DNA of 47,372 bases from UBA4719 sp038249115 (GTDB lineage: Bacteria > Actinomycetota > Actinomycetes > Actinomycetales > Dermatophilaceae), in the NCBI GenBank assembly GCA_038249115.1, contig JBBRWQ010000019.1, forward strand, positions 1 through 47,372, read 5' to 3'. Both the position numbers and the translations under genes were made by a program. The notes below the pieces were generated by a model. The model did not search any database. It saw only the letters and a list, made by a program, of their open reading frames with translations, and had not been told where the DNA came from. Shown piece after piece: positions 8,961 to 17,924 of the stretch. Position 1 is the stretch's first letter. The number at the start of each line of letters is the position of its first letter.

Positions 8961-9539
8961 ATGGCGCTGAGTGATCTCCTCGCTCGACTTTCGGGTCGCC
9001 GTCGCGAACCCGAACGTCCTGTGCTGCCAAGGGTTCCCACCAGCGACGACCTGCTCGCAGCCCTTGACGCCGTCGAGTCGATGGTCGCCCGGGGTGTTGT
9101 CCCCGCGCCGGTCGCGTCACGGGTTACCAGGGTCTCCCGGACCGTGCGCGACACCATCCCGCGGTTGTCGAACCTGGGCGCCGGCAGCCAGCAGGCCTAC
9201 AACGTGATGGCGACCGCGACCGACTACCTGCCAGAAGCCATCGACGGCTACCTGCGCCTGCCTCGCCAGTGGGCCGACAGCCGCCCCGTCGACCGCGGCA
9301 AGACCTCGCTGATGATCCTGATCGACCAGCTCGACCTGCTGGCCGCCACGATGGACAAGGTCTTCGACGCCGTATGCCGTGCCGATGCCGCGGCGCTCGT
9401 GGCGCACGGCCGTTTCCTGGCGGAGAAGTTCGGCCACGCCTCGACCGGTGGCGGTCTGGCGTTGGGTCCGGACGTGACGATTGCCCCCGACTCGCAAGGA
9501 GGCCGGCTGCAGCCGCCGACCACAACCGGTGCACCATGA
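8961..9539 (+). CDS. Helical protein paired with TelA (possible XpaC-like)
   Basis: 192 residues, no signal peptide or membrane helix. A short basic N-terminus (RLSGRRREPERP) is followed by a helical body; the last third (YLPEAIDGYLRLP, then LDLLAATMDKVFDAV and ALVAHGRFLAEKFG) has the general pattern of the C-terminal helices of XpaC-type proteins, which are TelA partners in Firmicutes. That similarity is my reading of the pattern, not a search result. GGAGAG lies ten bases upstream of the ATG. Its stop overlaps the start of the AAA+ gene (ATGA), so it is translated with the ATPase. Function unknown. Confidence 0.8.
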   Translation: MALSDLLARLSGRRREPERPVLPRVPTSDDLLAALDAVESMVARGVVPAPVASRVTRVSRTVRDTIPRLSNLGAGSQQAYNVMATATDYLPEAIDGYLRLPRQWADSRPVDRGKTSLMILIDQLDLLAATMDKVFDAVCRADAAALVAHGRFLAEKFGHASTGGGLALGPDVTIAPDSQGGRLQPPTTTGAP

Positions 9540-10906
9540 CGGGCCATCCGCAGTCGCCCACGCGGACGCTGGACCATGCACTCGATGCCTTGGCCGAGGT
9601 CGCCGAGTCGGCCGGGGTCGAGGCGGTGACCGCACGGGCCGAGGGCGTCGCCCTGGCGGCGGCCGTGGCCGAGTCGGCACCGGGGGCTGACGTGAGCTGG
9701 GCCGCGGCCGTCGGTGGCGGGACCACCCAGGACTTCTTCGACGCCGCGTCACGAGGCCGGAGATGGCGGGCCGCCCCCACCGCGACCCTGACCGGCCTTG
9801 TGGCACAAGGGTCTTCGCGCAGCGTGCCCTATGCCGAGGCGCTGGCTGAGGTGGTCTCGGCGGCCTGTGGTCTCGGCGAGCCGACCATGCGCGTGATCGG
9901 CAACGCCTCAGTGGCAGCGGCCGCTCAGCTGAACGCGGCAGGGGCCCGATACCACCTGTCACAACCAACGCGACCCGACCTCCCAACCCCTTCCCCCACT
10001 GAGTTGTCAGGGCCTGGTCGACCCATGACTCAACGTGAGCCTGACAAGTCGGACGAGGCTCCAGCCCAGCCGGCGGCGCCGGAGCCTACGAAGAAGACCG
10101 TCGAGGAGCTTCTTGCCGAGCTCGATGCCCTGATCGGCCTGGAGCGGGTCAAGCGCGAGATCCACCGGCAGGTGGCGATCCTGCGGGTTGACCGGCTGCG
10201 CGCAGAAGCGGGAATGAAGAACGCAACGATCACGCGACATCTCGTGTTCACCGGCAACCCGGGCACCGGCAAGACGACCGTGGCCAGACTGGTCAGCGGG
10301 ATCTACCAGGCGCTCGGCCTGCTGTCCAAGGGTCTGCTGGTCGAGGTGGACCGTTCCGAGCTCGTGGCCGGATACCTGGGCCAGACCGCGATCAAGACCT
10401 CCGAGGTGGTCGCCAAGGCCGCGGGGGGTGTGCTCTTCATCGACGAGGCCTACAGCCTGACCGGCGACCAGTACGGCACCGAGGCGGTCGACACCCTGGT
10501 CAAGGAGATGGAGGACCGGCGCGACGACCTGGTGGTCATCGTCGCCGGTTATCCCGCGCCCATGACAGCCTTCGTCGCCGCCAATCCCGGCTTGTCCAGC
10601 CGCTTTCGGACCATCATCGAGTTCGACGACTACACCGACGACGAGCTGGTCCAGATCCTGACCCTGCTGGCCGACGGCTCCGACTTCGAGCTCACACCAG
10701 AGGCGCTGGCGCACTTCAGGGAACTGTTGGCCGGAACCACCCGCGACAGCACCTTCGGCAACGGCCGCTTCTCGCGCAACATGCTCGAGGCCGCCATCGG
10801 GCGGCACGCCTGGCGCTTGCGCGAGGTCGAAGCCCCCACCACCGAGCAGCTGCGTCAGCTGTTGCCCGAGGACCTGGACGAAGACGAGCAGGGAGAACCG
10901 GCGTGA
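9536..10906 (+). CDS. AAA+ ATPase, CbxX/CfxQ (SpoVK) family, with extra N-terminal domain
   Basis: 456 residues. The C-terminal half is a CbxX/CfxQ AAA+ module: Walker A GNPGTGKT (240-247), the YLGQTAIKT pore-loop-like segment (280-288), Walker B VLFIDEA (299-305), and the NPGLSSRF sensor/arginine-finger region. Relatives act as remodelling ATPases, such as the rubisco activase CbbX, or appear beside type VII secretion genes. Residues 1-150 form an Ala-rich domain ending in VIGNASVAAAAQLNAAG that I do not recognise, joined by a Pro-rich linker. The ATG overlaps the preceding stop, and the glnX-like GTG overlaps its own stop. The long upstream extension of this open frame is a shadow of the previous gene. 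Confidence 0.9.
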   Translation: MTGHPQSPTRTLDHALDALAEVAESAGVEAVTARAEGVALAAAVAESAPGADVSWAAAVGGGTTQDFFDAASRGRRWRAAPTATLTGLVAQGSSRSVPYAEALAEVVSAACGLGEPTMRVIGNASVAAAAQLNAAGARYHLSQPTRPDLPTPSPTELSGPGRPMTQREPDKSDEAPAQPAAPEPTKKTVEELLAELDALIGLERVKREIHRQVAILRVDRLRAEAGMKNATITRHLVFTGNPGTGKTTVARLVSGIYQALGLLSKGLLVEVDRSELVAGYLGQTAIKTSEVVAKAAGGVLFIDEAYSLTGDQYGTEAVDTLVKEMEDRRDDLVVIVAGYPAPMTAFVAANPGLSSRFRTIIEFDDYTDDELVQILTLLADGSDFELTPEALAHFRELLAGTTRDSTFGNGRFSRNMLEAAIGRHAWRLREVEAPTTEQLRQLLPEDLDEDEQGEPA

Positions 10907-12234
10907 GCCAGCCGACCGCGATACCGACCTCCGTCACCCCCCCACCTGGCGGGCCGACCCTCGCGGGCCGGCTCGGCGACGCGACAACATCGCTTCGCCG
11001 CGCCATGTCGGGAACGCCAGGGCGGCTGAGACTCGTGGCCCTGTCGACCGTCGCGGTGTCCCTGGTTTTCGCCATCTCCGCGTTCTCGGCCTTCGGGTCC
11101 ACCGATGACGCTCTGGGTCGAGGTGGGGCCAACACCGCCCAGCTGGTCCGGATCCAGGCCATTCACACCAACCTGATCCGGGCCGATGCCGATGCCACCA
11201 ACGCCTTCCTGGTCGGCGGCCTCGAGCCAGCCAGCCAGCGGACCGAGTACACCGCGTCCCTGGCGCAGGCCGCCCGGCTGATCGCCGAGGCGGCCAGAGC
11301 CCAACCGGCCGACGGGCCCGCGCTGGGAGCCCTCAACAACTCACTGCTGACCTACGCGGGCCTGATCGAGCAGGCCCGCGCCACCAACCGCCAAGCCCTA
11401 CCGGTGGGTGCGCAGTACCTCCGCGTGGCCAGCTCCGGCCTGCGCGCTGATGCCCTGCCCATCCTGGACGCCCTGGTCAAGGCCAACCAAGCCAGGGTGA
11501 CCGCCGAGTTCGACCGCGTCGGTGGTGAGTCCACCCCGCTCATCGCCAGCGGAGTGCTTGCCCTGCTCGTTCTGCTCGGCGGCATGGGCTGGCTCTCGTT
11601 GCGGACCCACCGCTACGTGAATCCCCCTCTCGCAGCAGCAACTGCGGCGGTCCTGGTGACTCTGGTGATCGGCTGGATCGGCCTCGGAGCCGTCGGCAAC
11701 CGGGTGGATGACGTGCGAATTGGCTCGTATGCCGCGACGCTGGCAACAGCGACAGCACGCATCGCCGCGTTCGACGCCAAGTCGAACGAGAGCCTGACCC
11801 TGATCGCTCGTGGCTCGGGGTCGGCCTTCCAGAAGGCGTGGGAGAGCTCGGCAGAGGTCGTCACCGCCCAGAGCGCCGTGGCGGGCCGGCTGAGGCCTGA
11901 CGCCGCGAAACTGGATGGACTGTGGGTGAACTACGCGGAGACCCACGGCCTGATCCGTAGCGCCGATGACGGCGGCCAGTGGGAGAAGGCGGTCGAGCTA
12001 GCGACCGGCAGCGGTGCCACCACAGCGGGTGCCATCTCAGCCAACGTCAGTTTCGACGCCTTCGACTCGAGCTCCGGTGCCGCACTGACGTCGAGCAGCA
12101 AGGCGGCCGCCGACAGCCTGGACGCACCACGCGCCTGGTTGACGTTCGCCGCCTGGCTCGGTCTGTTCGTGGGGGTCGCAGCAGCCGTATCGGCCTGGTG
12201 GGGCGTCGCGCTCCGTCTGGAGGAGTACCGATGA
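10903..12234 (+). CDS. glnX: GlnX-like membrane sensor with two extracytoplasmic helical domains
   Basis: 443 residues, close to the mycobacterial GlnX (Rv0412c) in size. Membrane segments at about 43-65, 212-234, 241-265 and 412-436 leave two extracytoplasmic loops of about 145 residues each (66-211 and 266-410). Both loops are Ala-rich and helical like four-helix-bundle sensor domains. In mycobacteria GlnX works with GlnH to pass extracytoplasmic amino-acid (Asp/Glu) availability to PknG. The gene order here (this gene, a GlnH-like lipoprotein, one extra gene, PknG) supports the same role. The start is GTG in a GTGA overlap, with GGGAG upstream. Confidence 0.82.
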   Translation: MSQPTAIPTSVTPPPGGPTLAGRLGDATTSLRRAMSGTPGRLRLVALSTVAVSLVFAISAFSAFGSTDDALGRGGANTAQLVRIQAIHTNLIRADADATNAFLVGGLEPASQRTEYTASLAQAARLIAEAARAQPADGPALGALNNSLLTYAGLIEQARATNRQALPVGAQYLRVASSGLRADALPILDALVKANQARVTAEFDRVGGESTPLIASGVLALLVLLGGMGWLSLRTHRYVNPPLAAATAAVLVTLVIGWIGLGAVGNRVDDVRIGSYAATLATATARIAAFDAKSNESLTLIARGSGSAFQKAWESSAEVVTAQSAVAGRLRPDAAKLDGLWVNYAETHGLIRSADDGGQWEKAVELATGSGATTAGAISANVSFDAFDSSSGAALTSSSKAAADSLDAPRAWLTFAAWLGLFVGVAAAVSAWWGVALRLEEYR

Positions 12235-13271
12235 ACCGGTCCGACAGCGTCAGGAAGAACGTCCCCCGTGTCGGTCGGCGCGGTGTCCTGGGGGCAGCGT
12301 TTGCCGCCGTCGCCCTCCTGGTGACGGCAGGTTGTTCGGGCAGCGGGGTCTACGAGACCACCAAGGTCCCCAGCCCGCCTGCGCCCGCAGCCAGCACGCC
12401 CGCACCGAGCGCCACCACGACGCCACCTGTCTGCAACGCAGTGGCGTCCTTCGCGCCCGATGGGGCGAACCCTGCGCCCGATGCGTTGCCGTCGGGCAGC
12501 ACCATGTCCAAGATCAAGGCTCGGGGCCGGCTGATCGCCGGGGTCTCCTCCGACACCTTGTTGTTGGGATCACGCAACCCGCTCACCGGCCAGATCCAGG
12601 GTTTCGACATCGAGATGCTCAAGGCAGTCTCGAAGGCCATCTTCAACGACCCCAACAAGATCGAGTTCAGGGTCATCACGACGGCACAGCGCCTCGACGT
12701 GCTGAGCGGCGACCCCGCTGACGATGTCGACATCGTCGCCCGCGCGATGACCATGACGTGCACCAGGTGGGAACGTATCGACTTCTCCTCCCAGTACTAC
12801 CTCGCCGGCCAGAAGGTCCTCGTCGCCAAGGGCGCGACCGTCAACGGGCTGCCGGTCAAAGAGATGGCGGACCTCAAGGGCCAGAAGGTGTGTGCCCCGA
12901 ACGGCTCCACCAGCATGGCGAAGCTGAAGACGTTCGCCGGACTTATCCCGGTGGGCTCCGACACCCACACCGGCTGCCTGGTGCTGTTCCAGCAGGGCAA
13001 GGTCGACGCAATCACCGGCGACGACACCATCCTGGCCGGGCTGGCCGCCCAGGACCCCTACGCGGTCGTCGTCAAGGCCCCCGCGTTCACCGAAGAGCCC
13101 TACGGTCTGGGCATCGCCAAGAAGAAGACGGACTTCGTCGCGTTCGTCAACGGCGTGCTTCAGCAGATGCGCACCGACGGGCAGTGGACGACGGCATACA
13201 ACACGTGGCTCAAAGCGGCCCTCGGGCCGGCGCCGGCACCGCCGGTCGCGGTCTACGGGCGGCAGCCGTGA
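12231..13271 (+). CDS. glnH: GlnH-like amino-acid-binding lipoprotein
   Basis: 346 residues. A twin-basic, hydrophobic signal ends in the lipobox VTAGC (Cys35), followed by a Pro/Ala/Thr-rich linker to about residue 68 and then a family 3 solute-binding domain (SBP_bac_3). Typical features are the start of the domain at GRLIAGVSSDTLLLG, the GFDIEMLKAV strand-helix and the DIVARAMTMTCTRWERIDFS segment. It should be anchored outside the membrane and bind an acidic or amide amino acid. There is no ABC permease or ATPase next to it, which fits a signalling rather than transport role with GlnX. The ATG overlaps the glnX stop (ATGA). Confidence 0.9.
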   Translation: MNRSDSVRKNVPRVGRRGVLGAAFAAVALLVTAGCSGSGVYETTKVPSPPAPAASTPAPSATTTPPVCNAVASFAPDGANPAPDALPSGSTMSKIKARGRLIAGVSSDTLLLGSRNPLTGQIQGFDIEMLKAVSKAIFNDPNKIEFRVITTAQRLDVLSGDPADDVDIVARAMTMTCTRWERIDFSSQYYLAGQKVLVAKGATVNGLPVKEMADLKGQKVCAPNGSTSMAKLKTFAGLIPVGSDTHTGCLVLFQQGKVDAITGDDTILAGLAAQDPYAVVVKAPAFTEEPYGLGIAKKKTDFVAFVNGVLQQMRTDGQWTTAYNTWLKAALGPAPAPPVAVYGRQP

Positions 13272-14521
13272 TGGTGCGCGCCGCGACGGCCATCACCCCC
13301 GAGCCACCGGGCAGCATGGGCTCCTCGCTCTCGTCCGAGGACGCGCTGCGCTATCTGGAGGCACTCGGCACCTGGCGCGACCAGCGCCGCGCTGAGCTCG
13401 ACCGGCTCGACGAGGCGGCTCTGGCATCATCCGACGCCGATGCCGGCGGCGGGACATCAACAGGACTGACCGGCGACGTCATGTTGTCGATGGCGCTCTG
13501 GAAGGCTGTCGCCGACCGGCATGACCTGATGGTGGCGACATGGGACTCTGGCCGGGTCGGACCCGCCGAACGCGCGCGCCTGTCCACCCTGATCTGGGGT
13601 CGCCTCGACGCCACGCTGGACCCACAGCTGGCCCGTCGGCCCGACGTCCCGACCTCGAGCGGCGCGCTCGCCGTGTCCCTGCCGGAGGCGATGCGACTGT
13701 CTGACGCGCTGGCGGCATCGCTGCGTGCCCGGCTGTCCCTGGACCCGGCCGACGCCAACGTGACCAGTCGCCTGCGAGAGCTCCGCGCCCAGCTGGAGAG
13801 AGTGCGCGACCTCGTGGCCGCTGAACCGCCGGAGACCCGAGATCGCCTCTCACACAAGCTGACCAAGCTCGACGAGCGGCTGAGCGAGATGGTCGAGAAG
13901 GCCAAGCGCGGTGCCGATGTCGGTGGCCTGGTCGGACCGCTCGAGGCTGATGCGGCCCGCGCCGAACGTGACCTGATCGTCGGTTCAGCCACGCGTGCGG
14001 AGGCGGCCCGCGACACGACGCGAGCACAAAATCTGCGGGCCGAGCTCGAGGCTCGCGGGGCAGCGATCCGCGACCTGGCCTCCCGTTGTGTGGCCTCGGT
14101 GACCCCCGCCCCCAGACTTGCCGTCCCTGACGTCGCAGCGCTGGGGCCGGTGCCGAAGACACCTGCCAACGTGGACACCTACCTGTCTCGGCTGGCGACC
14201 GTCAGCCGCGCCCTGAACTTCGCGCACGCGGCATACGCCACAGCTTTGGATGAGCGCGACGAGCTGCGCGGGCGGCTGGAGGCCTACGCCATCAAGGCGA
14301 ACCGATCCCGGCGCGGCAGCAGCGTGACCGAACGCAGTCTCGGAGCCGCCGATATCGATGACGACCTCGACGATCTGTTCAGCCGCGCTGAGGCAGTCCT
14401 GCGCGCCGAGCCGTCCGACATGGTCCGCGCCCGTGCACTGGTGGCAGCCCATCAGGCCTACCTCGCCTCATGCTCGACGCCCGCAGGGATGACCAGCGAG
14501 ACACGAAGGAAGGCGACATGA
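13271..14521 (+). CDS. Coiled-coil protein between glnH and pknG, unknown function
   Basis: 416 residues, no signal peptide or membrane segment. The protein is almost entirely charged helix: DALRYLEALGTWRDQRRAELDRL near the N-terminus, long coiled-coil-like stretches at about 155-280 (LRELRAQLERVRDLV, KLTKLDERLSEMVEKAKRG, RAEAARDTTRAQNLRAELEARG), and an acidic tail DIDDDLDDLFSRAEAVL. The start ATG shares one base with the glnH stop (TGATG); a GTG one codon earlier is possible. Its stop overlaps the pknG start (ATGA). In the best-known mycobacterial arrangement glnH is directly followed by pknG, so this looks like an additional adaptor or scaffold. I do not recognise the family. Confidence 0.85.
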   Translation: MVRAATAITPEPPGSMGSSLSSEDALRYLEALGTWRDQRRAELDRLDEAALASSDADAGGGTSTGLTGDVMLSMALWKAVADRHDLMVATWDSGRVGPAERARLSTLIWGRLDATLDPQLARRPDVPTSSGALAVSLPEAMRLSDALAASLRARLSLDPADANVTSRLRELRAQLERVRDLVAAEPPETRDRLSHKLTKLDERLSEMVEKAKRGADVGGLVGPLEADAARAERDLIVGSATRAEAARDTTRAQNLRAELEARGAAIRDLASRCVASVTPAPRLAVPDVAALGPVPKTPANVDTYLSRLATVSRALNFAHAAYATALDERDELRGRLEAYAIKANRSRRGSSVTERSLGAADIDDDLDDLFSRAEAVLRAEPSDMVRARALVAAHQAYLASCSTPAGMTSETRRKAT

Positions 14522-16782
14522 CCACCATCGCCTGCACCCAGCCCGGGTGTACGGGATCGATCCTGGACGGTTACTGCGACATCTGTGGCTCCCCTGCCGG
14601 GGCTCAGCCATCAAGCAGTTCCACGGCGGTCGCAGGTCTGGTGCCCGGGGCTGACGTCTCCGCGGCGACACAATCCGCGGGCGTCGGCAGCAGCGTCTCG
14701 ACGATGTCGCGGGCGTCCAACCGGCTGTCCGCCACGGCATTGGGGTCCGCTCGCATGCGCGCCGGGTCCACGGTGACCCGCCGCCTGGGCACGTCCTCGA
14801 CCCGGCTTCGTGGCGCCCGACTCGGTGCCGGCCTGACGACGATCCCTCCGATCCCGGCCGTGGATGCGTCCGCGGCGATCATGAAGAACCCGATCGTCCC
14901 TGAGGAGAAGCGCAACTGTCCCTCCTGCGGCGCTCCTGTGGGCCGGTCCCGCGATGGTCAGCCGGGGCGCACCGAGGGCTTCTGCGCCAAGTGCCGCAAC
15001 CCCTTCTCCTTCACCCCCAAGCTCAAGGCCGGGGATCTGGTCGCCGGGCAGTACGAGGTCGCCGGCGCCCTGGCACATGGTGGTCTCGGCTGGGTCTATG
15101 TCGCGCGCGACCGCAACGTCTCCAACCGCTGGGTGGTCCTCAAGGGTCTGCTCAACTCCGGTGATGCCGATGCCCTGGCTGCGGCCATCGCCGAGCGACA
15201 GTTCCTGGCGCAGGTCGAGCACCCGCTGATCGTCGAGATCTACAACTTCGTCACCCATGAGGGTGCCGGCTACATCGTCATGGAGTACGTCGGCGGAACC
15301 TCGCTGAAGTCACTGCTCAAGGCGCGGATGAAGGCAGCCGGCGACCGCAATGACCCGCTGCCGATCGACCAGGCCATCGCGTTCGTCATCGAGATCCTGC
15401 CGGCCTTCCAGTACCTGCACGATCTCGGGCTGGTCTACTGCGACTTCAAGCCGGACAACATCATCCAGGTGGCAGATGCGGTCAAGCTGATCGACCTCGG
15501 CGGGGTTCGCCGGCTCGATGACATGGACTCGGCGATCTACGGGACGGTCGGCTACCAGGCACCCGAGGTTCCCGATGTCGGCACCTCGGTGGCCTCCGAC
15601 ATCTTCACCATCGGGCGCACCCTCCTGGTGCTGGCGATGGACTTCCGCGGCTATCAGTCGACCTACGTGGCCTCACTCCCACCCGTCAGCGATACACCGC
15701 TGTTCCAGAAGCACGACTCGTTCTACCGGCTGCTGGCCAAGGCTTGCGCGCCGGATCCCGCCGACCGTTTTGCCTCCGCCGACGAGCTGCGCGTGCAGCT
15801 CCTGGGTGTGCTGCGCGAGGTCGTCGCCGATCAGGCTGGCGATGGCGCTGCCATCCACTCGACCTCGTCCCTCTTGTTCGACATCTCCGCCATCGCCGAC
15901 GAGACCCTGCGCTGGCAGGACCTGCCCGGGCTGAAGGTCGACGAGAGCGACCCGATGACCAGCTGGATCCACACCGTCAGCATCGAGGACCCGGCGGCCA
16001 GGCTCGATGCGCTCAAAGCCGCACCGGAGGCCACTGCCGAGGTCCGGCTGGCCACTGCGAGTGCGGCGATGCACGCCGGCCGTCTCGACGTGGTGGACAC
16101 CGTCGTCGCGGACTTGCTCAACCACGACCCATGGGAGTGGCGAGCCGTCTGGATGTCCGGTCTCTCCGCGTTGTCCCGCGACGATGCCGCCGCCGCGCAG
16201 TCGTCCTTCAACGCGGTCTATGGCCAGGTGCCCGGCGAGCTGGCGGCGAAGCTGGCTCTGGCTCTGGCCTGTGAGGGCAGCGGCGAGCTGGACGTGGCCG
16301 AGTCGCTCTACACCACCTGTGCCCGCACCGACGCCAGCTACATCGCCGCCTCGGCGTTCGGTCTGGCCCGGATCCGCTCCGGACGGGGAGACCTGGACGG
16401 GGCCATCTCCGCGCTGGACCTCGTCCCGCCGACCAGCCGCGCCTTCACCCAGGCCAGACGCAAACGGGCGGGCCTGCTGGCTGCGTCAGGGCGTGGGCTG
16501 CCGGCACTGTCGGAGGCCATGCACAGCATCGACTCGCTGACCATCGAGGCCGAGGACCGGGCCACGCTGACCGCCACCGTGCTCGATGCCGCACTCCGCG
16601 AAGTCCGCGGCAAGGGCGCGCGTCCCGACATCCTGATCGCCGGGGTGCCGGCCGCCGAACCAGCACTGCGCAACGGGCTCGAGGCGACGTACCGCGAGCT
16701 CGCCACCTATGCCAGGACTCCCGTCGACAGGGTTCACTTCGTCGACCAGGCCAACACGGTGCGCGGATGGACGATGCAGTGA
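14518..16782 (+). CDS. pknG: Serine/threonine protein kinase PknG
   Basis: 754 residues, matching mycobacterial PknG (about 750) in length and domain order. The N-terminus has a small zinc-ribbon-like CxxxxC...CxxC (Cys6, 11, 20, 23), then a Ser/Thr/Arg-rich linker, then the rubredoxin-like motif (CPSC 134-137, CAKC 156-159). The kinase domain has a Gly loop AHGGLGWVY, Lys209 in VVLKGL, catalytic loop YCDFKPDN (Asp309), DLG in place of DFG (326-328) and GTVGYQAPE. The residue before the catalytic Asp is Cys, so it is a non-RD kinase, as in known PknG. The last 300 residues are TPR-like helices. PknG is cytosolic and controls glutamate metabolism through FHA proteins such as GarA. GAAGGA precedes the ATG, which overlaps the previous stop. 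Confidence 0.95.
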   Translation: MTTIACTQPGCTGSILDGYCDICGSPAGAQPSSSSTAVAGLVPGADVSAATQSAGVGSSVSTMSRASNRLSATALGSARMRAGSTVTRRLGTSSTRLRGARLGAGLTTIPPIPAVDASAAIMKNPIVPEEKRNCPSCGAPVGRSRDGQPGRTEGFCAKCRNPFSFTPKLKAGDLVAGQYEVAGALAHGGLGWVYVARDRNVSNRWVVLKGLLNSGDADALAAAIAERQFLAQVEHPLIVEIYNFVTHEGAGYIVMEYVGGTSLKSLLKARMKAAGDRNDPLPIDQAIAFVIEILPAFQYLHDLGLVYCDFKPDNIIQVADAVKLIDLGGVRRLDDMDSAIYGTVGYQAPEVPDVGTSVASDIFTIGRTLLVLAMDFRGYQSTYVASLPPVSDTPLFQKHDSFYRLLAKACAPDPADRFASADELRVQLLGVLREVVADQAGDGAAIHSTSSLLFDISAIADETLRWQDLPGLKVDESDPMTSWIHTVSIEDPAARLDALKAAPEATAEVRLATASAAMHAGRLDVVDTVVADLLNHDPWEWRAVWMSGLSALSRDDAAAAQSSFNAVYGQVPGELAAKLALALACEGSGELDVAESLYTTCARTDASYIAASAFGLARIRSGRGDLDGAISALDLVPPTSRAFTQARRKRAGLLAASGRGLPALSEAMHSIDSLTIEAEDRATLTATVLDAALREVRGKGARPDILIAGVPAAEPALRNGLEATYRELATYARTPVDRVHFVDQANTVRGWTMQ

Positions 16783-16783
16783 C

Positions 16784-17923
16784 GTGGCTGAGCCCGACGT
16801 GGTTGACACGATGACGGAGTGCCGCTCGTGCCACGCAGCCGTCGCGGACACGGAACAGTTCTGCGAGGCATGCGGGGCCGAGCTCAGTCCGACAGCTGCG
16901 ACCCCCGAGCCGCCAGCGACGCAGGTGGACACCCAGGAGGTGCCGGAGCCTGACGATCTGGGCGGAACTGCGTCCACCTGTGCAGCCTGCGGTGGCGAGG
17001 TGATGAGTGACGGGTATTGCGGCACGTGCGGCGCGCGCGCACCCACCCTTCGCGATCACTTCACGGAACAGCCCGCTGCCTGGGTCGCCGCGGTGTGCGA
17101 CCGCGGGATACGGCATACCCGCAATGATGACGCCATGGCCCTCGCCGCAGATCCCGAGCCCGGGTCGCGGGCGGTCATCGTCGTCTGCGACGGGGTGTCG
17201 AACTCCACCGACTCTGACGTGGCCAGCCTCGCTGCTGCGCGAGCTGCGCGAGACGTCCTCGGAGCCTCCCGCTCGCGCGGCATGGGCACCGCATCGTCAC
17301 TCGTCGCCGCAGTGACCGCGAGCCTCGCAGTCGCGACCGACGCCGCCAGCGAGGCCGTGCTGGATGTCACCCGGAGCGCCAAAGTCGCTGCCACGGCTGG
17401 CAATCCGGCTGGCAATCCAGCCTCGTGCACCTTCGTCGCGGCGGTGGTGGACCAGGACCTGCTTGTCGTCGGTTCCGTGGGTGACAGTCGGGCCTACTGG
17501 TTGCCGGACGTCGGCACAGCCGTTGCGCTGACGGTCGATGACTCGTTCTCCCAGGAGCAGATCGCCAGCGGTGTCCCGCGCAAAGAGGCGGAGACCGGTC
17601 CCCATTCGCATGCCATCACGCGGTGGCTGGGGGTTGACGCCCCGGATCACACACCGACGACTGCCACGATGGCGCTCACCGAAAAGGGCTGGCTGCTGCT
17701 GTGTTCCGACGGACTCTGGAACTACTGCTCAGCGGCGCCGGACCTGGCTGCCCTTGTGCACCAGACCGTCGACAGCTCTTCCACAGCCGTTGCGCCACTC
17801 TCTCTGGCCGGGGCACTGGTTGACTGGGCCAATACCCAAGGCGGTCAGGACAACATCACCGTGGCCCTGGCCCGCATCGATCCCACCACGTCGCACACCG
17901 TTCCACCCGAGAGGAAGCCCTGA
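16784..17923 (+). CDS. PP2C-family protein phosphatase with double zinc ribbon
   Basis: About 379 residues. Two N-terminal zinc ribbons (CRSC/CEAC at 13-30 and CAAC/CGTC at 66-82) precede a PP2C domain: RNDD (113-116), VVCDGVSN (Asp136), GDSRAYW, LLLCSDGLWNY and GGQDNITVAL. These supply the acidic metal ligands of Mn/Mg-dependent Ser/Thr phosphatases. Immediately after pknG, it is the obvious candidate to reverse PknG phosphorylation. The start is uncertain: I use the GTG at 16784, two bases after the pknG stop, but the ATG at 16811 would begin directly at the first zinc ribbon as in the pknG and FHA proteins. Neither has a clear Shine-Dalgarno sequence. Confidence 0.9.
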   Translation: MAEPDVVDTMTECRSCHAAVADTEQFCEACGAELSPTAATPEPPATQVDTQEVPEPDDLGGTASTCAACGGEVMSDGYCGTCGARAPTLRDHFTEQPAAWVAAVCDRGIRHTRNDDAMALAADPEPGSRAVIVVCDGVSNSTDSDVASLAAARAARDVLGASRSRGMGTASSLVAAVTASLAVATDAASEAVLDVTRSAKVAATAGNPAGNPASCTFVAAVVDQDLLVVGSVGDSRAYWLPDVGTAVALTVDDSFSQEQIASGVPRKEAETGPHSHAITRWLGVDAPDHTPTTATMALTEKGWLLLCSDGLWNYCSAAPDLAALVHQTVDSSSTAVAPLSLAGALVDWANTQGGQDNITVALARIDPTTSHTVPPERKP

Positions 17924-17924
17924 G

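Noticed and set aside
12758..13270. N-terminal extension of the coiled-coil gene frame
   Set aside because: Overlaps glnH in another frame and has no protein-like pattern; the coupled ATG at 13271 is the better start.
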